Origin: Ensifer adhaerens
GTDB lineage: Bacteria; Pseudomonadota; Alphaproteobacteria; Rhizobiales; Rhizobiaceae
Reading direction: 5' to 3'
Assembly: GCF_013283195.1 (NCBI RefSeq)
Contig: NZ_JABEKT010000002.1
Span: 1,116,001 to 1,180,000, forward strand
DNA: 64,000 bases
In this document: positions 35,314-44,600 of the stretch, piece after piece
Layout: the number at the start of each line of letters is the position of its first letter
Position numbering within the stretch: the first letter of the stretch is position 1
Made by a program: the position numbers and the translations under genes
Notes under the pieces: generated by a model
What the model saw: the letters and a program-made list of their open reading frames with translations, nothing else
Databases searched by the model: none
What the model was told of the DNA's origin: nothing

Positions 35314-36422
35314 GCCGCGTGCCTTTCCGTGTTCGCAAACAAGTGGATGGCGCCATCATCAAGCAGGAGGTCAACCGTATCCCGCTCCTGAAACGGCAGC
35401 CCGCCTTCGGCAGGCAACTGTATCTGCAACAAAACGTCCGGGCGGCTTTCCAGCCGAACCACGAGAATATGGACCGAGCCGACGAAGACGCAGGTCTGAA
35501 CGACCGCCGCAAGGCAACCCGAACCACCTTCACCGCGCCTGGCAACGCGGACCCGCTCTGGGCGTATCGCGAGCTTTATGGTTTGCCCGGCCATTGCGGT
35601 TGCCGGCAGACCTTGCGCGCGAATGGAGAGAACCGTGTCGTCTGAAAGACGCACCACGGCCGTGCCACCTGCGTTCTCGACGCAATTGCCTTCTATGAAG
35701 TTCATACGTCCGATGAAATCGGCGACAAATGCGGAATTCGGATACCGGTAGAGTTCCGTCGGCGTGCCGAACTGCTTCAACTCGCCGCCTGCCATAACCG
35801 CTACGCGGTCCGACATCGTCAGTGCCTCGTCCTGGTCATGCGTCACATAGACAACTGTTGCGCCCAGCCGCTCTTGCAGGCGCTTGATTTCGAACTGCAT
35901 CGCCTCCCGTAGCTTTTTGTCCAGCGCGCCCAGTGGTTCATCCATCAATAGAACGGGCGGTTCGAATGCCAGCGCGCGCGCCAAGGCAACACGCTGTTGC
36001 TGGCCGCCGGACAATTGCTGGGGGTAGCGCTCGCCATAGCTTGAGAGCTGCACGAGTTCGAGCATCTCCCCGACCCGCGTGGCAATCCGCGTCTTGTTTG
36101 ATTGTCTTCGCATGCGCAGCGGAAAAGCAATGTTCTGTCGAACCGTCAGATGCGGAAACAAAGCGTACTTCTGGAACACCATGCCGATGCCGCGACGGTT
36201 GGGAGCAACATGCGTAACATCGCGACCTCCAATGACGATCTTGCCGGCGCTCGGTCCTTCAAATCCCGCGATCATGTTTAATGCCGTCGTCTTGCCGGAA
36301 CCGGAAGGACCCACAAGCGAAACAAACTCACCCGCCCCGATCTCAAGTGACAGGCTTGTGACCGCCCTGACACTGCCGAAATGCTTCTCAAGCCCAACAA
36401 GAGACAAATATTGACCAATCAA
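35310..36422 (-). CDS. ABC transporter ATPase, PotA-like
   Basis: A 370-residue ATPase. The start is a TTG at 36422 with AAGGAAG upstream; no ATG is available nearby. Walker A is GPSGSGKTTALN, the Q-loop FQKYALFPHL, signature LSGGQQQRVALARAL, Walker B LLMDEPLGALD, and a TOBE domain occupies the last 120 residues (LAIRPERVRV). It is first in the importer operon and is transcribed away from gntR across a 280-base promoter region. Confidence 0.92.
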   Translation of the reverse strand: MIGQYLSLVGLEKHFGSVRAVTSLSLEIGAGEFVSLVGPSGSGKTTALNMIAGFEGPSAGKIVIGGRDVTHVAPNRRGIGMVFQKYALFPHLTVRQNIAFPLRMRRQSNKTRIATRVGEMLELVQLSSYGERYPQQLSGGQQQRVALARALAFEPPVLLMDEPLGALDKKLREAMQFEIKRLQERLGATVVYVTHDQDEALTMSDRVAVMAGGELKQFGTPTELYRYPNSAFVADFIGRMNFIEGNCVENAGGTAVVRLSDDTVLSIRAQGLPATAMAGQTIKLAIRPERVRVARRGEGGSGCLAAVVQTCVFVGSVHILVVRLESRPDVLLQIQLPAEGGLPFQERDTVDLLLDDGAIHLFANTERHAA

Positions 36423-36655
36423 CTCTGACTTCCTTTCAACTGTTCCGGCGACGATCTACGGCGTCGAACCTCATAGAAGGCCGCGAGGCGGCCACGTACG
36501 GATAAGTCCAACGAGCGACCCCGTGGCGCCGTCGGGACAAGCAATGCTGATGAAGAATCCGCGCCAAGCTGGCAGGCGGCACTCGTGACGTTAATCAAGA
36601 AAGCTGCTAGGGATTGTTGATGCGACAAAACCTTTGCGAAACTTTCACATTTCAA

Positions 36656-36671
36656 TTTTGTTGCATCAAAA
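36656..36671. promoter_or_regulatory. Candidate GntR operator upstream of gntR
   Basis: TTTTGTTGCATCAAAA is a palindrome with one mismatched position. It lies in the divergent region between the importer operon and the gntR gene, 32 bases before the gntR start. A near-identical perfect palindrome lies before the aminotransferase gene. A weaker relative, TTGTTGATGCGACAAAA, is at about 36614. Autoregulation and control of the importer are inferred. Confidence 0.6.
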
Positions 36672-36702
36672 TATTGCATTGTCAACCGAGCGAGGAGACT
36701 GA

Positions 36703-37401
36703 ATGGCGGCCCATGTGAAAGAACTGAGCAATCCCGATCGTTCTGCGGAGAGCCTTGGTGATGCCGCATATCGCCAGATGAAGGAGCGCATCATCCGTGG
36801 CGTCTACCGTCCCGGCCATAAGCTGACCGTGAGGGCTGTTGCGCAAGAATTGGATGTGAGCACCACTCCTGCGCGTGATGCGATCAATCGATTGGCCAGC
36901 GAAGCTGCGCTCGTCTATGCCGGTCCAAAGACGGTCGTCGTGCCTGTCCTTGACGCAGACGCCCTCAAGGAGATCACGCTTATTCGCCTGGCGCTCGAGG
37001 GCTTGGCGGCGCAACAGGCTGGCGAACATGTTGCCGACGATGATGTCGAAGCTCTTGGATTGCTGCAAAAGCAGATCAATTCAGCGCTCGACGCCGGGCG
37101 ATATGCGGACGCCCTTTGGCATAACAAGGAGTTCCACTTTGCGATCTATCGCCTGGCAAAACTGCCGCATCTTGTCTTGATGATCGAGACACTTTGGCTG
37201 CGCATCGGCCCTTCCTTGCATAACCTCTATCCGGAGTTCGCAAAGGAGCGCTTTGGCGTTCACAACCATGAGGTTGCTATGGAGGCGCTGCAGGAGCGGG
37301 ACGGCGCCAGCGTCAGGGCCGCGATTGAGAATGATATTCGCGACGGTTATCGGCGTCTGAAGCGGGCTTGTCGTGAGAAGGCGACCCTTCATGTGGCGTA
37401 G
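36703..37401 (+). CDS. GntR-family transcriptional regulator (FadR/FCD subfamily)
   Basis: A 232-residue regulator starting at ATG 36703 with GAGGAG six bases upstream. The N-terminal winged helix reads YRQMKERIIRGVYRPGHKLT and VRAVAQELDVSTTPARDAIN. The C-terminal FCD ligand-binding domain includes EITLIRLALEGLAAQQAG, NKEFHFAIYRLAKLPHLV and HNHEVAMEALQERDGASVRA; its histidines suggest a metal-linked effector site. It is divergent from the importer and codirectional with the catabolic genes, so it probably represses both until the substrate or an intermediate binds. Confidence 0.92.
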   Translation: MAAHVKELSNPDRSAESLGDAAYRQMKERIIRGVYRPGHKLTVRAVAQELDVSTTPARDAINRLASEAALVYAGPKTVVVPVLDADALKEITLIRLALEGLAAQQAGEHVADDDVEALGLLQKQINSALDAGRYADALWHNKEFHFAIYRLAKLPHLVLMIETLWLRIGPSLHNLYPEFAKERFGVHNHEVAMEALQERDGASVRAAIENDIRDGYRRLKRACREKATLHVA

Positions 37402-37432
37402 ATAATTTGTTGTATGGAATTGAAGGCTGATA

Positions 37433-37450
37433 TTTTTGTTGCAACAAAAA
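37433..37450. promoter_or_regulatory. Perfect 18-base palindrome, candidate GntR operator
   Basis: TTTTTGTTGCAACAAAAA is a perfect palindrome in the 102-base gap between gntR and the aminotransferase gene, 53 bases before the latter's start. It shares TTTTGTTGCA with the site upstream of gntR. A half-site (TTTGTTGTA) occurs just before it. Repression of the aminotransferase-led genes by the adjacent GntR protein is inferred. Confidence 0.7.
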
Positions 37451-37503
37451 TGTAAAGCTCGTACAAACAGCGAGCCGAACGTGTTGCTCAGAAAGAACAA
37501 GCC

Positions 37504-38859
37504 ATGCCAGTTCAAGAAATTCATGCCGCGCAGGCTTCGCCTGCACGGACTAAATCGTCACGCCTGTACCGTCGCGCAATGCCGGTCTTCCCCGGCGGAG
37601 TGACCCGCGCAACGGTCGAGAAAGACCCCATTCCATTTTACGTCGCGTATGGAGAAGGCGCCTATCTGGTTGATGTCGACGGAAATCGTCTGCTCGATCT
37701 CAACAACAATTTCACGACGCTCATCCACGGGCACGGTTTCGAACCGGTTTGCCGGGCCGTCAGCGATCTCATGCGGACGGGCACGTGTTTTGCCAATCCG
37801 ACACAACACGAGATCAGGCTTGCTGAGCTACTGGTCGACCGAATCCCTGCCATGCAGCAGGTGCGCTTCGTTAACAGCGGCACCGAAGCGGTGATGTTTG
37901 CGATCAAGGCCGCTCGCGCATTTACAGGTCGACCCGGCATTGTCAGAATCGAGGGGGCCTATCACGGCGCCTATGACTGGGCGGAGGCGGGACAAGCCGT
38001 GGTCTCGAACCCGGACGACCGGGCAGCGAAACCAAGGGCCCTGCCTGCCTATCGTGGCACGCCTGAAAGTGTCGCCGATGACGTCCATCTCATTCGTTTC
38101 AACGATGTCGAAGGACTGGAGCGACGCCTATACGCCTTGCGCGACCGTGTCGCTTGCGTGTTGATCGATCCGATGCCGAGCCGCGCCGGTCTTGTTCATC
38201 CCACGACGGCCTTCATCGAGGCGCTCACTTCGGCCGCCCGCAAGAACGGCATCCTCATCATTGCCGATGAGGTGCTCAATCTGAGGCAGAGCTACTCAGG
38301 CGCGTCACCGCGTTATGGCTTGACGCCCGATCTGGTCACCGCAGGCAAAATTATCGGCGGTGGCTTTCCGATCGGGTCAATCGGCGGGCGCGAGGAGATC
38401 ATGCGGGTCTTCGGTACCGAAGACGCAAGGCCGCTTTTGCCGCAGGGAGGTACGTTTTCCGCCAACCCCGTCTCAATGGTCGCCGGTCGCGTCGCGATGG
38501 AGGCAATGACACGGGAAAACTTCGATCATTTGGAAGCGCTCGGAGAGCGGCTGCGCAGCGGTCTTCTGAGCAGCCTCAACCGGACCGGTGCACCATTCTC
38601 TGTCACCGGGGCTGCTTCGCTGTTTCGCATACATCCCAAACGTCATGCGCCAACCGAGTTTCGAGAAGCGTTGTTGAGTGATGCGGAGGGCCGCGTGATG
38701 AAGGGACTGGCACGGCATTTCCTTCAACACGGCATCCTCCTTCCCCATGGCGCCGCAGCGTGCCTTTCGACACCCATGACCAACAGCGACATCGACCGCG
38801 TTCTTACTGCCTTTGATGATTTCCTCGATGTTCACGCCGCCAACGAGAGGGCGCAATAA
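37504..38859 (+). CDS. Class III pyridoxal-phosphate aminotransferase (GSA-aminomutase-like)
   Basis: A 451-residue PLP enzyme of the glutamate-1-semialdehyde aminomutase/omega-aminotransferase fold. It shows SRLYRRAMPVFPGGVTRATV, the cofactor phosphate loop VNSGTEAVMFAIKAARAFTG, YHGAYDW, and ADEVLNLRQSY with the conserved aspartate. The Schiff-base lysine is in TAGKIIGGGFPIG (about residue 284), followed by GGTFSANPVSMVAG. It stands in a catabolic operon rather than with haem genes, so it probably transaminates an imported amine. The start shows only a weak ribosome site. Its last base overlaps the next gene's start. Confidence 0.88.
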   Translation: MPVQEIHAAQASPARTKSSRLYRRAMPVFPGGVTRATVEKDPIPFYVAYGEGAYLVDVDGNRLLDLNNNFTTLIHGHGFEPVCRAVSDLMRTGTCFANPTQHEIRLAELLVDRIPAMQQVRFVNSGTEAVMFAIKAARAFTGRPGIVRIEGAYHGAYDWAEAGQAVVSNPDDRAAKPRALPAYRGTPESVADDVHLIRFNDVEGLERRLYALRDRVACVLIDPMPSRAGLVHPTTAFIEALTSAARKNGILIIADEVLNLRQSYSGASPRYGLTPDLVTAGKIIGGGFPIGSIGGREEIMRVFGTEDARPLLPQGGTFSANPVSMVAGRVAMEAMTRENFDHLEALGERLRSGLLSSLNRTGAPFSVTGAASLFRIHPKRHAPTEFREALLSDAEGRVMKGLARHFLQHGILLPHGAAACLSTPMTNSDIDRVLTAFDDFLDVHAANERAQ

Positions 38860-40568
38860 TGACCGATACCGCAACTGAAACTGTCGCCGAGCGCATTGCC
38901 CGTATCCTTTGCCGCCACAAGGTCGAATTCATCTTCGCCCAAAGCCTTCCCTCGGCCGTTATTCTCGCGGCGGAGGCAGCTGGCATCAAGCAGATTGCCT
39001 ATCGGCAGGAAAATATGGGTGGGGCGATGGCAGACGGATATGCCCGCATATCCGGTAAAGTCGCCGTCGTTGCCGCACAGAACGGTCCTGCCGCGACACT
39101 TCTTGTCCCACCACTTGCGGAAGCGTTGAAAGCCAGCGTTCCGATCGTTGCGCTCGTTCAAGATGTCGAACGCGATCAAACGGACAGAAATGCATTCCAG
39201 GATCTCGACCAAATCGAACTCTTCCAATCCTGCGCCAAATGGGTCCGGCGCGTTCAAGTTCCAAACCGAATTGACGACTATATGGATGCTGCCTTCACCG
39301 TCGCTGCGTCTGGCCGTCCGGGGCCTGCTGTCCTGCTCCTGCCCGCCGACCTGTTGCGTGCCGAATCGGCCCCCACTGCCAGCCCAAGATTGAAATGCCT
39401 TGGTCACTGGCCACTTGATCGCACCCGCCCACAGGAGGATGCGCTTAATGAGGTGGCGCGCCTTATTGCATCGGCGAAGGCGCCTATCATCGTTGCTGGT
39501 GGCGGCGTGCATGCGTCGGGCGCCTCGGAAGAATTGACAGCCTTGCAGCACGAAGCAAGCCTGCCCGTGATCACAACCAATATGGGCAAGGGGGTTGTCG
39601 ACGAGTTTCATCCCTTGTCTGCCGGTGTCCTTGGGTCATTAACCGGCCCACGCTCGCTCGGGCGTCATTCCCTGCCACTGATTGAGGAGGCGGACCTGGT
39701 AATCCTGGTCGGTACGCGAACCAATCAGAACGGAACAGACAATTGGCGGCAGATCGCAAATTCCGCGACTGTCGTGCATATCGATGTCGACCCGATCGAG
39801 ATCGGCCGGAATTACGAGGCTGTGCGGCTAGTTGGTGACGCGGCCGAGACGATTACGGCCCTTCGTACGGCCCTTGGTCGCGTCGACCTTGCCCGTCGCA
39901 ATCGCGAACGTCCGCGATTGGAAGAACGCATAGCGGCGATCTGGTCTGCATTTGAACGTGATCGCCGGGACGTTGCGACCGCAGCCTCCAGGCCCATCCG
40001 ACCAGAGCGGGTAATGGCTGAACTTCAGTCCGTTTTGACCCCTGATATGACGATCGTCGCTGACGCTTCCTATTCCTCGATGTGGGTTGTCGGGCAGTTG
40101 CGTGCTCCGGGCGCCATGCGCTTTATCACGCCGCGCGGACTCGCGGGCCTTGGTTGGGGTGTGCCACTCGCAATGGGAGCCAAGGTTGCCCGACCTCAAA
40201 ATCCGGTCATTGCCCTCGTCGGTGATGGCGGCTTCGCCCATAGTTGGGCCGAGCTTGAAACGATCGTGCGCATGCAGCTTCCGGTGATCACGATCCTATT
40301 GAATAACGGCATCCTCGGCTTTCAACGGGATGCGGAGACCGTCAAGTTCGGTCGCTTCACGACGGCCTGCCACTTCGCCGACGTCGATCATGTGCAGATC
40401 GCAAGAGCTTGTGGTTGCCCTGCGGCCCGCATTGAGGATCCCGGTGATCTGACCGATCTGCTTGAACGCAGTATCCGGGCGCCGACGCCCATGCTGATTG
40501 AGGTCATGACGGACCCGGAAGCACATCCTCCCCTTTCTCTCTTTGCCAACATGGATGCGGCGGCATGA
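38859..40568 (+). CDS. Thiamin-diphosphate-dependent enzyme, acetolactate-synthase-like
   Basis: A 569-residue enzyme with the three-domain ThDP layout. The N-terminal Pyr domain has the catalytic glutamate in AYRQENMGGAMADGYARISG. The central domain holds PLDRTRPQEDALNEVARLI and GVLGSLTGPRSLGRH. The C-terminal PP domain has ITPRGLAGLGWGVPLAMGAK and the metal motif LVGDGGFAHSWAELET...LNN. It resembles the large subunit of acetolactate synthase or related carboligases/decarboxylases, but no regulatory subunit is present and the context is catabolic. It probably decarboxylates or ligates a 2-oxo acid made by the preceding aminotransferase. The substrate is unknown. Confidence 0.88.
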   Translation: MTDTATETVAERIARILCRHKVEFIFAQSLPSAVILAAEAAGIKQIAYRQENMGGAMADGYARISGKVAVVAAQNGPAATLLVPPLAEALKASVPIVALVQDVERDQTDRNAFQDLDQIELFQSCAKWVRRVQVPNRIDDYMDAAFTVAASGRPGPAVLLLPADLLRAESAPTASPRLKCLGHWPLDRTRPQEDALNEVARLIASAKAPIIVAGGGVHASGASEELTALQHEASLPVITTNMGKGVVDEFHPLSAGVLGSLTGPRSLGRHSLPLIEEADLVILVGTRTNQNGTDNWRQIANSATVVHIDVDPIEIGRNYEAVRLVGDAAETITALRTALGRVDLARRNRERPRLEERIAAIWSAFERDRRDVATAASRPIRPERVMAELQSVLTPDMTIVADASYSSMWVVGQLRAPGAMRFITPRGLAGLGWGVPLAMGAKVARPQNPVIALVGDGGFAHSWAELETIVRMQLPVITILLNNGILGFQRDAETVKFGRFTTACHFADVDHVQIARACGCPAARIEDPGDLTDLLERSIRAPTPMLIEVMTDPEAHPPLSLFANMDAAA

Positions 40569-41335
40569 CAAACGCCGCTAGGATCGCCGTGGTCACTGGC
40601 GGCACGACAGGTATTGGGCTGGCGACAGCCCGATATCTTCTCCAACGCGGGTACAGAGTTGCGATCTTCGGTCAAAACGAAGGCCATGTGGAGAACGCCA
40701 AAGATTGCCTTGGCCGCGAATTCGGTGCTGACCGCATCTTTGCGCGCACGGTCGATCTCGGGCAGCCAGCTCAAATCACCACATTCTTTCGTGAGCTCGA
40801 ACAAGGCTGGGGAAGTGTTGCTGTTCTCGTTTGCAACGCCGGCGTCTCGCCAAAAGGTGTCGACGGTCCGGCGCCTTTCAGCGAGGTGTCGCTCGACGAG
40901 TGGAACTTTGTTCTCTCCGTCAATCTGACCGGTGCGATGCTTTGCTGCCAGGCGGTGCTGCCAGGCATGGTGCGTCACGGCTTCGGGCGTATCGTCTTCA
41001 TCGGCTCGGTTGCCGGGCGAACACTTCCGCGCATCGCCGGCAGTGCATATGTTGCCTCTAAAGCAGCGATTGCCGGTCTCGCGCGGTCTCTCGTCTGGCC
41101 CTATGCCGCCCACGGCATCACAGTCAACGTCGTTGCTCCGGGTAGGATCGCTACAGCCATGGCGGGTGCGAGCGGCAACCAAATCAACCGTGCGGCTGTC
41201 ACCCGTATTCCCGCCGGCCGAATGGGCGACCCCCACGAAGTCGCTGCGGTCGTCGGTTTTCTCGCCGGCGAAGAAGCCGCCTTCGTCAACGGGGCAATCC
41301 TGGATGTCAATGGCGGGGAGTACGCGCCAGCGTGA
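40565..41335 (+). CDS. Short-chain dehydrogenase/reductase (FabG-like)
   Basis: A 256-residue classical SDR. The cofactor motif is VVTGGTTGIGLATARYL (TGxxxGIG), then VCNAGVS (NAG). The catalytic serine is in IGSVAG and the Tyr-Lys pair in SAYVASKAAIAGL, and the C-terminus has LAGEEAAFVNGAILDVNGG. It overlaps the ThDP-enzyme gene by four bases. In this operon it probably reduces or oxidises the carbonyl/alcohol produced by that enzyme. Confidence 0.92.
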   Translation: MTNAARIAVVTGGTTGIGLATARYLLQRGYRVAIFGQNEGHVENAKDCLGREFGADRIFARTVDLGQPAQITTFFRELEQGWGSVAVLVCNAGVSPKGVDGPAPFSEVSLDEWNFVLSVNLTGAMLCCQAVLPGMVRHGFGRIVFIGSVAGRTLPRIAGSAYVASKAAIAGLARSLVWPYAAHGITVNVVAPGRIATAMAGASGNQINRAAVTRIPAGRMGDPHEVAAVVGFLAGEEAAFVNGAILDVNGGEYAPA

Positions 41336-41373
41336 GCCTGTAGTCGGGAAATTCTTGCGCAATGGAGCGAGTG

Positions 41374-41688
41374 ATGAACGGACGAATCCTTATCCATACG
41401 GAAGACGCGGAGCTTTACCTTCTCCTTAAGCACATCCTCACGCTTGAAGGTTTCGAGGCTGGAAACACCAGCCGTTTGAGCGAGCTTCTGGGCCGTGTCC
41501 ATCAAGCCCCACCGCTGGCGGTCATAATCGACTGCTCTGGTCCAGACATGGATCCATTTGCGTTCTGTGCGCAAATCAAGGCCGCCACAACGCTCCAGAC
41601 AAAGATAGTGTCTCTCGAGCAGACGACCGACGGCAATCACGGTCGCTCGCTTGCCCCGCCCATGGTGGACTGCAGGCTGCGCCCGTGA
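41374..41688 (+). pseudogene. Response-regulator receiver fragment
   Basis: From ATG 41374 the frame reads MNGRILIHTEDAELYLLLKH, an early receiver-domain strand with acidic residues, and later LAVIIDCSGPDMDPFAFCAQ with the position of the phosphoacceptor aspartate. It then loses receiver similarity around 41630 and stops where traA sequence begins. No output domain remains. It appears to be the head of a response regulator joined to plasmid DNA. Confidence 0.55.
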
Positions 41689-44600
41689 GATCATTCTAGC
41701 GCTTCCGGTCGAATTAAGTCGCGAGCAGAACATAGAACTTGTCCGCGACTTCGTGCGGCAGAACCTCACGTCGCGAGGAATGGTCGCCGATTGGGTTTAT
41801 CACGACAAGGACGGCAACCCGCATATCCATATCATGGTAACGCTGCGGCCTTTGGCGGAGGTGGGGTTCGGGCCGAAGAAAGTTGCGATCATTGGTGAAG
41901 GCGGCCAGCCGGTACGCGTCAACACGCCTGACCGACCTGAGGGAAAAATCATTTATCGACTGTGGGCAGGCGACAAGGAGGTGCTGAGGAAGTGGAAGGT
42001 CGCCTGGGCGGAAACCGCAAGCCGCCATCTGGCGCTTGCCGGCCATGATTTCCACCTCGATGGCCGTTCCTACGATGAACAAGGACTTCGCGGACTGGAG
42101 CAGCGGCATCTTGGTCCGAATCGTGCTGCGCTTGTTCGCAAAGGCATCGAAAATTACTTTTCACCGGCGGCATTGGCCAAGCGCTATGAGATTGCCGACC
42201 GACTGATGGACGATCCGGCTCTGTTGCTCAAGAAACTCGCCAACGAGCGATCGACCTTTAGCGAGTGGGACATCGCCCGCGAGATTCATCGCTACATCGA
42301 CGATCCGATTGTCTTTGCCAATGTTCGCGCCAGACTGATGTCATCGGACGATCTCGTTATACTGCAGCCACAGCGGCTAAATGGCGAAACCAACAAAGTC
42401 GAGCAGCCGACAGTGTTCACTACGCGCGGTCTGGTGAAATCCGAGTATGAAATGGCACGCTTGGCCACCGCGTTGTCGAAGATGAGCGGCTTTGGTGTCT
42501 CAAGCACCAGAGTTGCTGCCGCCGTTGCATCGCACGAACGCTCTGCCGCGGGTGTTCGCCTCGACGCAGAGCAAATTGACGCCGTCCGGCATATTACCGC
42601 CGAAGGCGCAATCGCTGCAGTCGTCGGTGTGGCCGGTGCCGGTAAATCGACATTGTTGAGTGCTGCCCGCGCTGTCTGGGAAACAGAGGGTCGGTGTGTA
42701 GTCGGTGCGGCACTCGCCGGAAAGGCTGCTGAAGGATTGGAGGAAAGCTCGGGCATTCGGGCTCGCACAATCGCCTCTTGGGAGCACGCTTGGCAGCGAC
42801 GAAACGACCTTCTCCAAAAAGGAGATGTGCTAATCGTCGACGAGGCCGGAATGGTGTCGTCACAACAGATGGCGAGTTTGTTGAAGCATATCGAGGAAGC
42901 GGGCGCAAAGGCGGTACTCGTTGGTGATCCTATGCAACTCCAGCCGATTCAGGCGGGCGCGGCTTTCCGGGCGATTGTCGAGCGCATCAGCTTTGTGGAA
43001 CTAGCTGGTGTTCGACGGCAGAAAATGGAATGGGCGCGTGCTGCCTCAAAGCAATTTGCCCGCGGTGAAGTGAAAGAGGCGCTTGCCGCTTATAGCGAAC
43101 GCGGACATATCGTTAGCGCTCAGACCCGTCAGGCTGCCATAGAGCGCATTGTCGTAGACTGGACAACTGCACACCGCGGATTGGTAGCGAAATCGGCAGC
43201 CGAAGGTCGCCAGCCGCATGGCAACGAGTTGGCTGTGCTCGCGCATACCAATGACGACGTAAGGGTGCTGAACCGTTCTATTCGCGAAGTGCTTTCGACG
43301 GATGGATTGTTACCGGACGGCAGGCCGTTCTTGACTGAGCGCGGTATGCGGGAATTCGCGGTTGGCGACCGTATCATCTTTCTCGAGAATGCCCGGTTCG
43401 TTGAGCCACATGCCGCGCACCTAGGTGTTCAACACGTGAAGAACGGCATGCTCGGGACTGTTCGTGCAACAGTAGCCGGTAGGCAATCGGTGGCGCTCAC
43501 AGTTCGGCTCGACAATGGACGCTCTGTCGTTTTTGCTGAGAGTACCTATCGGAATGTCGATCATGGCTACGCCGCGACCATCCATAAAAGCCAAGGCTCG
43601 ACCTTTGATCGCGCCTTCGTGCTCGCCACTGGGATGATGGACCAGCATCTGACGTATGTCGCGATGACCCGCCACCGTTACCGCGCAGATCTGTATGCCG
43701 CGTCAGAGGATTTCCAGCGGAGACAGGCATACGAAAGAGGGCCGCATGCCGATTGCACCTACGGCGTTACCGGCGAGCTCGTCGAGACAGGTATCGCAAA
43801 GTTTCGCGCACGCGAGGGTGCCGGTCCAAGTCCTTATGCTGATCTGCGTCTGGAAGATGGAGTGACGCATCGCCTGTGGGGCGTCAATCTACCCAAGGCA
43901 CTAGAGGATGGCGGAGTGAAATTCGGCGACTCCGTAATACTTCGAAGGGACGGGACAGAAAAGGTCACGATCAAGGTTGCGGTCCTCGGTGAGAATCCTG
44001 CCAGAACGCGCTTCGAAGAGCGTGTGGTCGAGCGCAATGTCTGGACAGCGAGGTTGATTGAGAGGGCAGGGGATCGACAACGTCGGATTGCCAGGGAAAA
44101 TCGTTTGCCGGCCCTGTTTCCTGAGCTGGTTGAACGGCTCTCCCGTTCGGGTGGGAAAACGACCACGCTGGATTATGTGACTGAAGATGCATATCGCTCA
44201 CTGGCAGAAGACTTCGCGCAGCGCCGCGGAATTGAGGCTATTTCGCGCTCAAGCCTGGTCAAGACAGCTATTAGTGCGCTGAGTTGGGTTTCCGATCAGC
44301 GTCGTAGTGTGGTCCAGCTATGGCAACGAGCCAACGTCGCAATTGAGCTTGCGACTGTCCATTCCGAACGCATTAGCGCAAGGTGCGGTGCAGCCGAGCG
44401 GCAATCGATTGAGATAGAGGCGGATGGTGATAGAGAATTGCTCTCAGCAACGACCTCGTTCTCGCGGCCACTCGTGGAGGATGCACGTCTCGCCCATCTT
44501 GCGTCTGCGGCTTGGGCGGAGCGTGAGGCGGTGATCATGCCTCTACTCAAGCGGATTTACCGCGATCCGGCGGTCGCGCTTGCGCGATTGAACGCGCAAA

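Noticed and set aside
37504-38859. Calling the class III aminotransferase hemL
   Set aside because: It resembles glutamate-1-semialdehyde aminomutase, but Rhizobiaceae make 5-aminolevulinate by the HemA/ALAS route, and the gene sits in a catabolic operon.
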